Shown here: positions 1-5,462 of the stretch, one piece after another | How the letters are laid out: each line of letters starts with the position of its first letter | Position numbering within the stretch: position 1 is the first letter of the stretch | NCBI GenBank assembly: GCA_945889565.1 | Contig: CAMDBZ010000083.1 | Location: 1 to 7,571, forward strand | Length of the DNA stretch: 7,571 bases | Direction of reading: 5' to 3' | From: Thermoflexus hugenholtzii JAD2 | Lineage (GTDB): Bacteria > Chloroflexota > Dehalococcoidia > UBA2979 | Made by a program: the position numbers and the translations under genes | The notes under the pieces: generated by a model | What the model was told of the DNA's origin: nothing | Database searches by the model: none | Seen by the model: the letters and a program-made list of their open reading frames with translations, nothing else

Positions 1-153
1 GACCGCCGCGGCGTGACCCGGCGCGCAGGCGAGGCGCGCGTGCTGGTCACGGCCCCGCCGGTCACGGCCCCGCCGGTCACGGCCCCGCCGGTCACGGCCC
101 CGCCGGTCACGGCCCCGCCGGTGACAGCACTGCAGAAAGAGCGGCGCGCGTGA
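1..153 (+). CDS. C-terminal end of an unidentified protein with a VTAPP repeat tail (partial)
   Basis: The frame beginning at base 1 is open from the window edge to a TGA at 151-153, giving 50 visible residues. The first 15 or so are Arg-rich, followed by five V-T-A-P-P repeats and a short basic tail ending in QKERRA. I do not recognise the protein, and the visible part has no membrane segment or catalytic motif. Support for this being a real gene end is positional: its stop overlaps the GTG start of the next gene in a GTGA arrangement, typical of translational coupling. The same DNA is also open in the frame of the downstream gene, so the assignment is not secure. A Pro-rich repeat at the extreme C-terminus would probably be a disordered tail. 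Confidence 0.45.
   Translation, partial: DRRGVTRRAGEARVLVTAPPVTAPPVTAPPVTAPPVTAPPVTALQKERRA
45..119. repeat. 15-bp tandem repeat, five perfect copies
   Basis: The unit GGTCACGGCCCCGCC occurs five times without mismatch at 45-59, 60-74, 75-89, 90-104 and 105-119. A degenerate start of a sixth copy (GGTGAC) follows at 120-125. The unit length is a multiple of three, so gain or loss of copies preserves reading frame. In frame 1 it encodes VTAPP. The last copy can also fold with the degenerate copy: GTCAC at 106-110 pairs with GTGAC at 121-125, and GGC with GCC inside. Identity between copies suggests recent expansion by slippage. Confidence 0.95.
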
Positions 154-671
154 CCACGAACCTCGTGCCGCTGCTGGCCGCGCTGCTCATCGGCGTGGGC
201 GCCGCCGTGCAAACCTCGATGGTGGGCGCGATGGGCCGGCAGCGCGGGGCGGTGGAGGCGAGCTGGCTGTCGCTGCTCGCCACCGTCACCGGCATCGCGC
301 TGATCCTCGGCGTGCGCTCGCTGCGCGCGGAGGGAGTCGTGCTGCCGGCGCCGTTCGATCGCTGGCCGGTGCTCGCGCTGGTTGCCGCGCTGACGGTGTC
401 CGCGCTCTGGCTCTCGACGCGGGGGTTGCCTGCCTACTACGCGGGCACCGGGCTGTTCGCGATTGCCTTCCTGATCGGCGCGGGCAGCCTCGGCCCAAAG
501 CTCGGCGTGGCGCTGTTCCTGAGCGCGACGATCGGCGGACAGGTGGTGGGCGCGCTTGTCATCGATCAGCTCGGCGCGTTCGGCGCGGCGGCGATTCCGC
601 TCACGCCGGCGCGGCTGGGCGGCGTGATGATGCTGCTCGCCGGTGTGATGTTGGTGCGCTTCGGGCGCTGA
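150..671 (+). CDS. YdcZ/DUF606-family small membrane transporter (DMT superfamily-like)
   Basis: This is a 173-residue, very hydrophobic protein with five or six predicted membrane helices, at roughly residues 5-24, 36-56, 71-89, 98-112, 115-138 and 153-171. The C-terminal half carries the pattern usual for the YdcZ/DUF606 family: a GGQVVGALVIDQLGAFG segment (129-145), then PLTPARLGG (150-158) and a final Leu/Val-rich helix. The N-terminal half fits too, with a short basic loop (GRQRG, 29-33) after the first helix. These are inner-membrane proteins distantly related to drug/metabolite transporters, and their substrates are mostly unknown. The length fits one domain, so it may act as an oligomer. 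The GTG start overlaps the upstream stop (GTGA); a weak purine-rich AAAGAG at 136-141 is the only ribosome-binding candidate. The frame is open upstream to the window edge, but no ATG or GTG codon lies in that stretch and the first helix begins just after this GTG. Confidence 0.8.
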   Translation: MTTNLVPLLAALLIGVGAAVQTSMVGAMGRQRGAVEASWLSLLATVTGIALILGVRSLRAEGVVLPAPFDRWPVLALVAALTVSALWLSTRGLPAYYAGTGLFAIAFLIGAGSLGPKLGVALFLSATIGGQVVGALVIDQLGAFGAAAIPLTPARLGGVMMLLAGVMLVRFGR

Positions 672-769
672 CGCTCACAATTCCTTTACGGCTCGACGGT
701 AACCTCAACGCGACGGCCCTGCATTCGCACGCCGTTGCACACGACGACTCCGCGGAAGAAGGGGATCCG
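672..769 (+). other. Intergenic region before the VOC gene
   Basis: This 98-bp gap has a short AT-richer patch at 676-690 (ACAATTCCTTTACG) that could be part of a promoter. I could not find a -35/-10 pair with acceptable spacing, so no promoter is called. A separate transcription unit for the VOC gene is plausible from the gap alone. No strong hairpin was seen. Confidence 0.3.
759..764 (+). promoter_or_regulatory. Ribosome-binding site of the VOC gene
   Basis: AAGGGG, within the purine run GGAAGAAGGGG (754-764), lies 5 bases before the ATG at 770. It is the clearest plus-strand Shine-Dalgarno-like site here and fixes the VOC start. Confidence 0.65.
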
Positions 770-1558
770 ATGCAGGTCACGGCCCACGCGCACGGCACAC
801 CGTCGTGGTTTGGGCTATCGACGAGCGACGAGGCCGCCGCCCTGCGCTTCTACGGCGAGCTGTTCGGCTGGGCCGACAGCCCGAACCCGATCGGCGAGGG
901 CATGGGTGACTACCACATGCAGAAGCTCGATGGCGCCGACGTCGGCGCGATATCGCAGCAGCAGCCCGACGAGGTCGCGCAGGGCATACCGCCGCACTGG
1001 AACGTGCACCTCTCGGTTGACAACGTGGACACGACGGTGGACCGGGTGCGCGCCGCCGGCGGCCAGGTGCTGGCAGAGCCGTTCAACGTGATGGAGTACG
1101 GGCGCATGGCCGTGGTCGCCGACCCCACCGGCGGCGTCGTCTGCCTATGGCAGGCCGGCAGCCATCCCGGCGCCGGCGTGATGCGCGAGCCCAACTCGGT
1201 GGCATGGGCGGAGCTGCTGACGAACGACGCCGACCGCGCCGCGACGTTCTACGACCAGGCGCTTGGTCTGACCCCGGAGGTCGCGCCGGTAGCCGGGGGG
1301 CAGCCGTACACGATGCTCCGCGCGGGGGGCCAGGACGTCGACGGCGTGATGACGATGACCCCGGAGATGGGCCAGCACCCGCCGAGCTGGATGATCTACT
1401 TTGAGGTCGAGGATGCGGCGCAGTGCGTCGAGCGCGCGCAGCAGCTCGGCGCGACAGTGCTGCAGCCGCCGACGGACATCCCCTCGGGACGCTTCGCGAT
1501 GCTGCGCGACCCGCAGGGCGCGGTCTTCGGCGTGATCAAGTCGGCGGCGATGGCGTAG
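770..1558 (+). CDS. Two-domain VOC family protein (glyoxalase fold, CFP32-like)
   Basis: This is a 262-residue soluble protein made of two tandem vicinal-oxygen-chelate (glyoxalase/bleomycin-resistance/dioxygenase fold) domains. Domain 1 is about residues 8-130, starting with GTPSWFGLST and FYGELFGW and ending with DPTGGVVCLWQAG. Domain 2 is about residues 142-258, with WAELLTNDADRAATFYDQAL near its start and LRDPQGAVFGVIK at its end. The repeated FY...L(F/L)G and DP(T/Q)G(G/A) elements show the duplication. From memory, the whole layout, including GTPxW, PxxWNVH and IPSGRFA, resembles mycobacterial CFP32 (Rv0577). The classic four-residue His/Glu metal site of glyoxalase I is not obvious: domain 1 lacks a metal ligand at the usual first-strand position, while domain 2 has a Glu (E148). 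The reaction is therefore not predictable from sequence, and a binding or cofactor-interacting role is as likely as lyase activity. There is no signal peptide. The stop is followed by the hairpin at 1587-1611. Confidence 0.88.
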   Translation: MQVTAHAHGTPSWFGLSTSDEAAALRFYGELFGWADSPNPIGEGMGDYHMQKLDGADVGAISQQQPDEVAQGIPPHWNVHLSVDNVDTTVDRVRAAGGQVLAEPFNVMEYGRMAVVADPTGGVVCLWQAGSHPGAGVMREPNSVAWAELLTNDADRAATFYDQALGLTPEVAPVAGGQPYTMLRAGGQDVDGVMTMTPEMGQHPPSWMIYFEVEDAAQCVERAQQLGATVLQPPTDIPSGRFAMLRDPQGAVFGVIKSAAMA

Positions 1559-1586
1559 CGGCGCGTCATTCCCGGGCACACGCTTG

Positions 1587-1611
1587 AGGGCGCGACTGCA
1601 CGTCGCGCCCT
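1587..1611. terminator. Hairpin between convergent genes, possible bidirectional terminator
   Basis: AGGGCGCGAC and GTCGCGCCCT form a perfect 10-bp inverted repeat around a 5-base TGCAC loop. It sits in the 74-bp gap between the ends of the VOC gene (+) and secF (-), where a shared terminator is expected. No clean T-tract follows on either strand (TTCGCGTT on plus), so termination may be weak or Rho-assisted. The stem is strong and placed 28 bp after one stop and 22 bp after the other. Confidence 0.6.
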
Positions 1612-1632
1612 TCGCGTTGACACAGCGGGGCG

Positions 1633-3030
1633 TTACGCGCGATCTGCCTCGACGGCGGGAGCGGGGCGGCGTCCGCGCAACCGGTCGAACGCGCGGCCGA
1701 AGTCGCCCTCGTCCCACGACACGAGCAGCTGCGCGGCGATGCCGACGCTCGAGTACGTGCCGGCCACGATGCCGACGAGCAGCACCAGCAGGAACGACTG
1801 GATCGTCACGCCGCCCAGCAGCAGCAGCGCGAGCACGGTCAGCAGCACGGTGATCGAGGTGTTCAGCGAGCGCCCGATCGTCTGCACCAGCGCGGCGTTG
1901 ACGTTGTCGGCGAGCGGCGCCGTCGGGGCGAGCCGCACGTTCTCGCGGATGCGGTCGAACACCACGATCGTGTCGTGCACGGAGAAGCCGATCACGGTGA
2001 GCAGCCCCGTCACGAACATCAGGTTGACCTCGACGCCGAACAGCTTGCCGAACAGGGAGAATGCACCGAGCACGATGATCACGTCATGCAGTGTGGCGAT
2101 GATCGCGCAGGTGCCGTAACGGATCGGCCGCGGCACGGAGGAGAACGCGAACGCGATGTAGGCGAGGATCGCGAACGCGGCGATCACGACCGCGACCGAC
2201 GCGTTGCGCACCGCGACCTTGGAGACGACGGGCGAGACCGTGGCGAACTCCTTCACCTCGAACGGCCCGAAGCGCTGCTCGAGCGCCGTTTCGATGGTGC
2301 CGCGCTCGCCGGGCGCGGGTGGGCGCGGCGTGGCGGTGACCGCGGGGGTGGCGCTCGCGGAGGGCGTCGCGCTCGCGTCGGTCGCGCCTGCCGCGCTCGT
2401 CGCCGCTGCTGTGGCGGCTGCGGTCGCGGCCGGCGTGGCCGTTGCCGCGGGCGCCGTGGGCACCGGCGTCGGCAGCGCGCCCACGAGCCCGTGCGTGTCG
2501 GACGCCGCGATGTAGCCCGTGTTGCCGAGCGCCTGTACGCGGTAGACCGCGCCGCTGGGACAGTTGCGGTGCTGCTCCAGCACGCGCGCCTCGGTGCCGG
2601 CCGGGAGCGTCGCGGCCTCGATGCCGAACTGGCAAGGGTCGCCCTGGCGCACGGCGCGCAGCACCACGTCGCCGCTCGCGCCCTCGGCGCCGAGCCGCAC
2701 CGTCGCGCCGCCCTGCGTCGCGGGCCCACCCGGCTCGACCTCGGAGAACGAGCCCTCGGGCACCTGCAGGCTCTTGGTGCGCACCAGGAACTCGCTCGCG
2801 CCGGTGGACTGGATGCGCGCCTCCGCGTGACCGAGGCGCGCGAGCTCGTCGCGCAGCGCGATCTGCTGCACGGGCTGCTGGAACTGCAGCAGCATCGTCG
2901 TGCCGGAGGTGAACTCGATGCCCGGGCGCAGCGTCGGCGGGATCGCGAGCAGCACGAGCGCGACGACGGCCGACAGCCCGCTCGCGAGGAACAGCCACCT
3001 GCGATTGGAGACGAGGTCGAGCGTCTTCAT
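1633..3030 (-). CDS. secF: Protein translocase subunit SecF with a large insertion in its first extracytoplasmic domain
   Basis: SecF works with SecD beside the SecYEG channel and uses the proton gradient to help pull exported proteins outward. The 465 residues contain TM1 (about 12-31), the extracytoplasmic P1 domain (32-270) and TM2-TM6 (about 274-296, 306-328, 334-352, 388-407, 410-436). Diagnostic motifs are VHDTIVVFDRIREN (351-364) and RSLNTS (387-392). D353 and R387 match in context and in 34-residue spacing the proton-path pair known as D637 and R671 in Thermus SecDF. Typical SecF is about 300 residues; the excess here is residues 91-243, between the two halves of P1. That insert has an SH3b-like segment (about 108-184, two Cys) and an Ala/Thr/Pro linker (186-243). 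P1 resumes at GTIETALEQRFG (244-255). The ATG overlaps the secD stop (ATGA), and GGTGG 6 bases upstream (3037-3041) may serve as ribosome-binding site. The stop is TAA at 1633-1635. Confidence 0.95.
   Translation of the reverse strand: MKTLDLVSNRRWLFLASGLSAVVALVLLAIPPTLRPGIEFTSGTTMLLQFQQPVQQIALRDELARLGHAEARIQSTGASEFLVRTKSLQVPEGSFSEVEPGGPATQGGATVRLGAEGASGDVVLRAVRQGDPCQFGIEAATLPAGTEARVLEQHRNCPSGAVYRVQALGNTGYIAASDTHGLVGALPTPVPTAPAATATPAATAAATAAATSAAGATDASATPSASATPAVTATPRPPAPGERGTIETALEQRFGPFEVKEFATVSPVVSKVAVRNASVAVVIAAFAILAYIAFAFSSVPRPIRYGTCAIIATLHDVIIVLGAFSLFGKLFGVEVNLMFVTGLLTVIGFSVHDTIVVFDRIRENVRLAPTAPLADNVNAALVQTIGRSLNTSITVLLTVLALLLLGGVTIQSFLLVLLVGIVAGTYSSVGIAAQLLVSWDEGDFGRAFDRLRGRRPAPAVEADRA
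2302..2475 (-). other. Ala/Thr/Pro-rich low-complexity linker in SecF
   Basis: This region encodes SecF residues 186-243, composed almost wholly of Ala, Thr, Pro and Ser with recurring ATATP, ATPA and SATP elements and ending in PRPPAPGERG. It is predicted to be disordered and to lie outside the cytoplasmic membrane. Such Thr/Pro linkers join domains in secreted and surface proteins of several high-GC bacteria, including Chloroflexota. Here it connects the SH3b-like insert to the second half of P1. Confidence 0.85.
2479..2709 (-). other. SH3b-like segment inserted in SecF P1
   Basis: SecF residues 108-184 read as a short beta-rich module: DVVLRAV (121-127), then TLPAGTEARVLEQ (141-153), AVYRVQAL (161-168) and GNTGYIAAS (169-177). 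The order and spacing match the bacterial SH3 pattern of an LR near the start, LPxGTxxxVL in the middle, a W/Y-x-V strand and a final G-x-x-G-(W/Y)-(V/I). Two cysteines (C133, C157) flank the LPAGT strand and could form a disulfide. The assignment is by eye and needs a profile or structure comparison. Confidence 0.5.
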
Positions 3031-4472
3031 CCGTCGCCACCCGCCGCCGCGTGTTCCGGAACGGGCCGCAGGTCCGCTCCGAGCCAGTCCGGTCGCCGCG
3101 CGATCGCCGTGCCGATGAGCAGCCGCATGAACGAGCGCGTCACGATGATCGCGGAGAAGAACGACAACGTGACGCCGACCGCGAGCGTGAGCGCGAAGCC
3201 CTGCACGAGCGGCGCCTCGAACGTGCCGAGCCCCGGCAGCGTGATCCCGCCGCCGAGCGCGTACAGGATGCCCGTGGTGATGAGCGTGCTCGCGTTCGAG
3301 TCGCGGATCGAGGGGAAGGCGCGGCGGAAGGCGCTCTCCAGCGCCGTCGAGTAGCTGCGACCGTCGCGCAGTTCCTCCTTCAGCCGCTCGAACACGAGCA
3401 CGTTCGCGTCGACGGCCATGCCGATCGACAGCACGAAGCCGGCGATGCCCGCGAGGCTGAGCGTGACCGGGATCAGCTTGAACACCGCGAGCGAGATCAG
3501 CGTGTAGACGATGAGCGCGCCCGAGGCCACCACTCCTGGCACGCGGTAGTACAGCACCATGAACAGGATCACGATCAGCAGCCCGACTTCGCCGGCGAGC
3601 ACAGAGCGGCGCACGGCGTCCTCGCCGAGCGTCGCGTCGACGTTCTGCTCCTGCAGCACGGTGAGCTGCACGGGGAGCGCGCCGGCGTTGAGCTGCACCA
3701 CGAGCTCGGCGGCTCCGGTGCGGCCCTCGGCGGATTCGCGCGGCATGCCGGTGATCGAGCCGCGGTCGCTGATCGTGCTCTGCACGACGGGCGCCGCGAG
3801 CTGCTCGTTGTCGAGGAAGATGCCGAGCTGCTGGTTGACCAGGCGCTTCGTGATCTGCTCGGAGAGCGTGGCGCCGTCGGCGGTCCAGTTGAACTGGACG
3901 ACGGGCGCGCCCAGCTGGTTGACGTCGACGAACGCGTTGGGCCGCAGGAAGCGCGACGTGAGCGCCACGGGTTCACCGCGCAGATCGCCGACGGCCTGCA
4001 CCCACTGGCCCTGTTCGTCGCACGGCGTGTTGCCGGGGTTCGTGCCGGTGACGCGCTCGCAGAACTGCAGCAGCGCGGTGCGGCCGAGCAGATCGCGCGC
4101 CTCGGCGGGCGTGAGCCCGGGCAGCTGCACCGAGATGTTCGAGTCGCCCTGGCGCGTGACCTCGGCCTCCGCGACGCCGGCGCCGTCCACGCGCTTGCGC
4201 AGCACGCGGATGGTGCCCTCGATCGCGTCGTCGAGGTTGCCGTCGGCGCCCTCTGGCAGCGCGGCGCGCAGCAGCAACCGCGTACCGCCCTGCAGGTCGA
4301 GCCCGAGCCGCACCTCGCGCCGCTCGAAGTCGCCGATGTGCACGCCGCGGCCCTTCGGCCACGGGATGCCTGCCGGCAGGAAGTCCGCGGGCTGGCTGGG
4401 CCACACCGCGACCAGCGCCCCGGCCGCGACGAGCACGATGAACATGACCGGCAACAGGCGCTTGCGCTGCAC
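3027..4472 (-). CDS. secD: Protein translocase subunit SecD
   Basis: SecD is the larger partner of SecF in the proton-driven accessory complex of the Sec translocon. The 481-residue protein has TM1 (about 6-24), a large extracytoplasmic region (25-293) and five further helices (about 294-309, 315-332, 336-358, 392-412, 423-447). Family motifs are LGLDLQGG (56-63), NAGALPVQL (262-270), GMAVDANVLVFERLKEE (351-367) and the SIRDSNASTLITT segment (388-400). D355 corresponds to the TM4 proton-path aspartate (D340 in Thermus SecDF). The only two cysteines, C138 and C151, sit close together in the extracytoplasmic region. I chose the GTG start at 4470-4472, one base after the yajC TAA, because it gives a basic N-terminus (QRKR) before TM1. 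The upstream sequence has only a weak TAAGG, so translation probably depends on yajC. The stop overlaps the secF start. Confidence 0.95.
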   Translation of the reverse strand: MQRKRLLPVMFIVLVAAGALVAVWPSQPADFLPAGIPWPKGRGVHIGDFERREVRLGLDLQGGTRLLLRAALPEGADGNLDDAIEGTIRVLRKRVDGAGVAEAEVTRQGDSNISVQLPGLTPAEARDLLGRTALLQFCERVTGTNPGNTPCDEQGQWVQAVGDLRGEPVALTSRFLRPNAFVDVNQLGAPVVQFNWTADGATLSEQITKRLVNQQLGIFLDNEQLAAPVVQSTISDRGSITGMPRESAEGRTGAAELVVQLNAGALPVQLTVLQEQNVDATLGEDAVRRSVLAGEVGLLIVILFMVLYYRVPGVVASGALIVYTLISLAVFKLIPVTLSLAGIAGFVLSIGMAVDANVLVFERLKEELRDGRSYSTALESAFRRAFPSIRDSNASTLITTGILYALGGGITLPGLGTFEAPLVQGFALTLAVGVTLSFFSAIIVTRSFMRLLIGTAIARRPDWLGADLRPVPEHAAAGGDG

Positions 4473-4473
4473 C

Positions 4474-4776
4474 TTACGAGGTCCGCGGCTGCCCGGCCGG
4501 CGCGCCGGCGGGGGTGCTGACGTAGGCGACCGCGTCCGCCGTCGCCCGCAGTTGCACGCCCGGCGCCGCCTCGAGGATCAGCTCGAGCGGGCCGTGCTCC
4601 TGGGTGCGGATCTCGCGCACCACGGCGTAGAAGCCGCCCGTGGTCACGATCTCGTCGCCGACGTTCAGCGCCGATATGTCGCGCTTGCGCCGCCGCTGCT
4701 GTTGGATCACCGGGCGCAGCAGGATGAAGTAGAACCCCGCGATCACCGGGACCACGAACAGCAGGAACTCGCTCAC
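4474..4776 (-). CDS. yajC: Preprotein translocase accessory subunit YajC
   Basis: YajC is a small single-span membrane protein that copurifies with SecDF. The 100-residue product has one N-terminal membrane helix (about 3-20), the typical FYFILLRPVIQQQRRRKR segment (15-32), then the cytoplasmic core with LNVGDEIVTTGGFYAVV (37-53) and a beta-rich tail. Length and motif order are normal for the family. The GTG start at 4774-4776 overlaps the def stop as GTGA and puts the helix at the very N-terminus. The frame is open much further upstream, through def, but that longer product would be Arg-rich and is an artefact of high GC. The Ala/Pro/Gly tail (about 89-100) looks disordered. No good ribosome-binding site precedes the start, again suggesting translational coupling. 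Confidence 0.93.
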   Translation of the reverse strand: MSEFLLFVVPVIAGFYFILLRPVIQQQRRRKRDISALNVGDEIVTTGGFYAVVREIRTQEHGPLELILEAAPGVQLRATADAVAYVSTPAGAPAGQPRTS

Positions 4777-5351
4777 GACGCGCCGCCGTCCCCGGCGGGC
4801 CGCTCGGCCACTGCCGCGGGCGCGCCTGCGCCGGGTTGCTCCGGCTCTCGCACGGGCTGCGCGGTCGCCCAGTCCGTGCTGTCGAGCTTCACGAGGTCGT
4901 CGCGCGTGTCCAGGCGGTCGACGTAGAGGATGCCGTTGACGTGGTCCACCTCGTGCTGGAGCGCCTGCGCGAGCAGGTTGCCCTCGGCGCGGATGCGGCG
5001 CTCCTTGCCCTGCTCGTCGAGTCCGCGCACGACCACGCGCTCGGCGCGCGTCAGGCTGCCGCGGTAGCCGGGCACGGAGAGGCAACCCTCGTGCTCCATG
5101 CGGCGGGTGCCGGACTGGCGGACCACGACTGGATTGATCAGCGCGAACGGCTCCTCGTCCGGCATGCCGAGCACGACGACGCGCAACGGCACCCCGATCT
5201 GCGGCGCCGCGAGGCCGACGCCCTGCGCAGCGTGCATCGACTCGATCATGTCGCCGATGAGCCGCCGGATGGCGTCATCGACCTGCCGCACGCGCTTCGC
5301 GGGCTGGCGCAGCACGGGGTCGCCGAGGTACCGAATCGGACGGACGGTCAC
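4773..5351 (-). CDS. def: Peptide deformylase
   Basis: Peptide deformylase removes the formyl group from the N-terminal Met of newly made proteins. All three motifs are present: GVGLAAPQ (residues 44-51), EGCLS (88-92) and HEVDH (133-137). C90, H133 and H137 are the expected metal ligands, Q51 and E134 complete the active site, and the protein should be catalytically competent. From the chosen GTG at 5349-5351 it is 192 residues and begins VTVRPIRYLGDPVLR, which fits the conserved N-terminus (I-x-x-x-x-x-P-x-L-R). GGAG at 5358-5361, 6 bases upstream, supports that start. An in-frame ATG at 5424-5426 would add 25 atypical residues and would place the candidate -10 box inside the gene, so I rejected it. 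After about residue 160 the C-terminal tail is Pro/Ala/Gly/Glu-rich and probably disordered. It lies first in the def-yajC-secD-secF group; the stop overlaps yajC. Confidence 0.95.
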   Translation of the reverse strand: MTVRPIRYLGDPVLRQPAKRVRQVDDAIRRLIGDMIESMHAAQGVGLAAPQIGVPLRVVVLGMPDEEPFALINPVVVRQSGTRRMEHEGCLSVPGYRGSLTRAERVVVRGLDEQGKERRIRAEGNLLAQALQHEVDHVNGILYVDRLDTRDDLVKLDSTDWATAQPVREPEQPGAGAPAAVAERPAGDGGAS

Positions 5352-5357
5352 GCGCGA

Positions 5358-5361
5358 CTCC
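5358..5361 (-). promoter_or_regulatory. Ribosome-binding site of def
   Basis: GGAG on the minus strand stands 6 bases before the GTG at 5351. It is the best Shine-Dalgarno match in the operon and decides the GTG start over the upstream ATG. Confidence 0.6.
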
Positions 5362-5380
5362 GGTAGCGGCTGCAACGGCG

Positions 5381-5409
5381 ATTGTAGGCCACCGCTCGCG
5401 CAGCGTCGC
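5381..5409 (-). promoter_or_regulatory. Candidate promoter of the def-yajC-secD-secF operon
   Basis: On the minus strand TACAAT (5381-5386) matches the -10 consensus at five of six positions and stands out in a very GC-rich background. Exactly 17 bases upstream is GCGACG (5404-5409), a weak -35 sharing only GAC with TTGACA. Transcription would start near 5373-5375, giving a leader of roughly 20-25 bases before the GTG at 5351. The location in the priA-def gap is right for an internal operon promoter. Confidence 0.45.
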
Positions 5410-5462
5410 GGCACGCGGCGCGGCATGGCGCGGCGCCGCTGTTCGAGCGTCGGGCGCTGCCC

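Larger units (their letters stand above)
5352..5462 (-). other. priA-def intergenic region
   Basis: This 111-bp gap holds the def ribosome-binding site and candidate promoter described separately. It also has a direct repeat GGCGCGGC at 5417-5424 and 5427-5434, reading on plus, separated by two bases. No convincing terminator for priA is present, so read-through from priA into def is likely. Confidence 0.5.

Noticed and set aside
45..119. Repeat array as a CRISPR
   Set aside because: The units are 15 bp and directly adjacent with no spacers; it is a simple tandem repeat.
685..705. Promoter for the VOC gene (TTTACG and TAACCT)
   Set aside because: The two elements are only 9 bases apart and the second is a poor -10 match.
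1633..3030. SecF as a fusion or frameshift artefact
   Set aside because: The frame is continuous, both halves of P1 flank the insert, and all later helices and motifs are intact, so it reads as one functional gene.
1975..4520. Very long plus-strand open frames opposite secF and secD (about 460-490 codons)
   Set aside because: They are Arg/His/Glu-rich with no family resemblance and arise from third-position GC bias of the true minus-strand genes, which carry all SecD/SecF motifs.
4777..5085. N-terminal extension of yajC through def
   Set aside because: The extra residues are almost all Arg/Ala/Gly from the wrong frame of def; YajC begins with its membrane helix at the GTG at 4776.
5352..5426. 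Upstream ATG (5424-5426) as the def start
   Set aside because: The added 25 residues do not fit the deformylase N-terminus, and the stretch contains the candidate -10 box and the GGAG site for the GTG at 5351.
5417..5459. Terminator for priA in the priA-def gap
   Set aside because: Only a GGCGCGGC direct repeat and a 4-bp stem (AGCG/CGCT) were found, with no T-tract.
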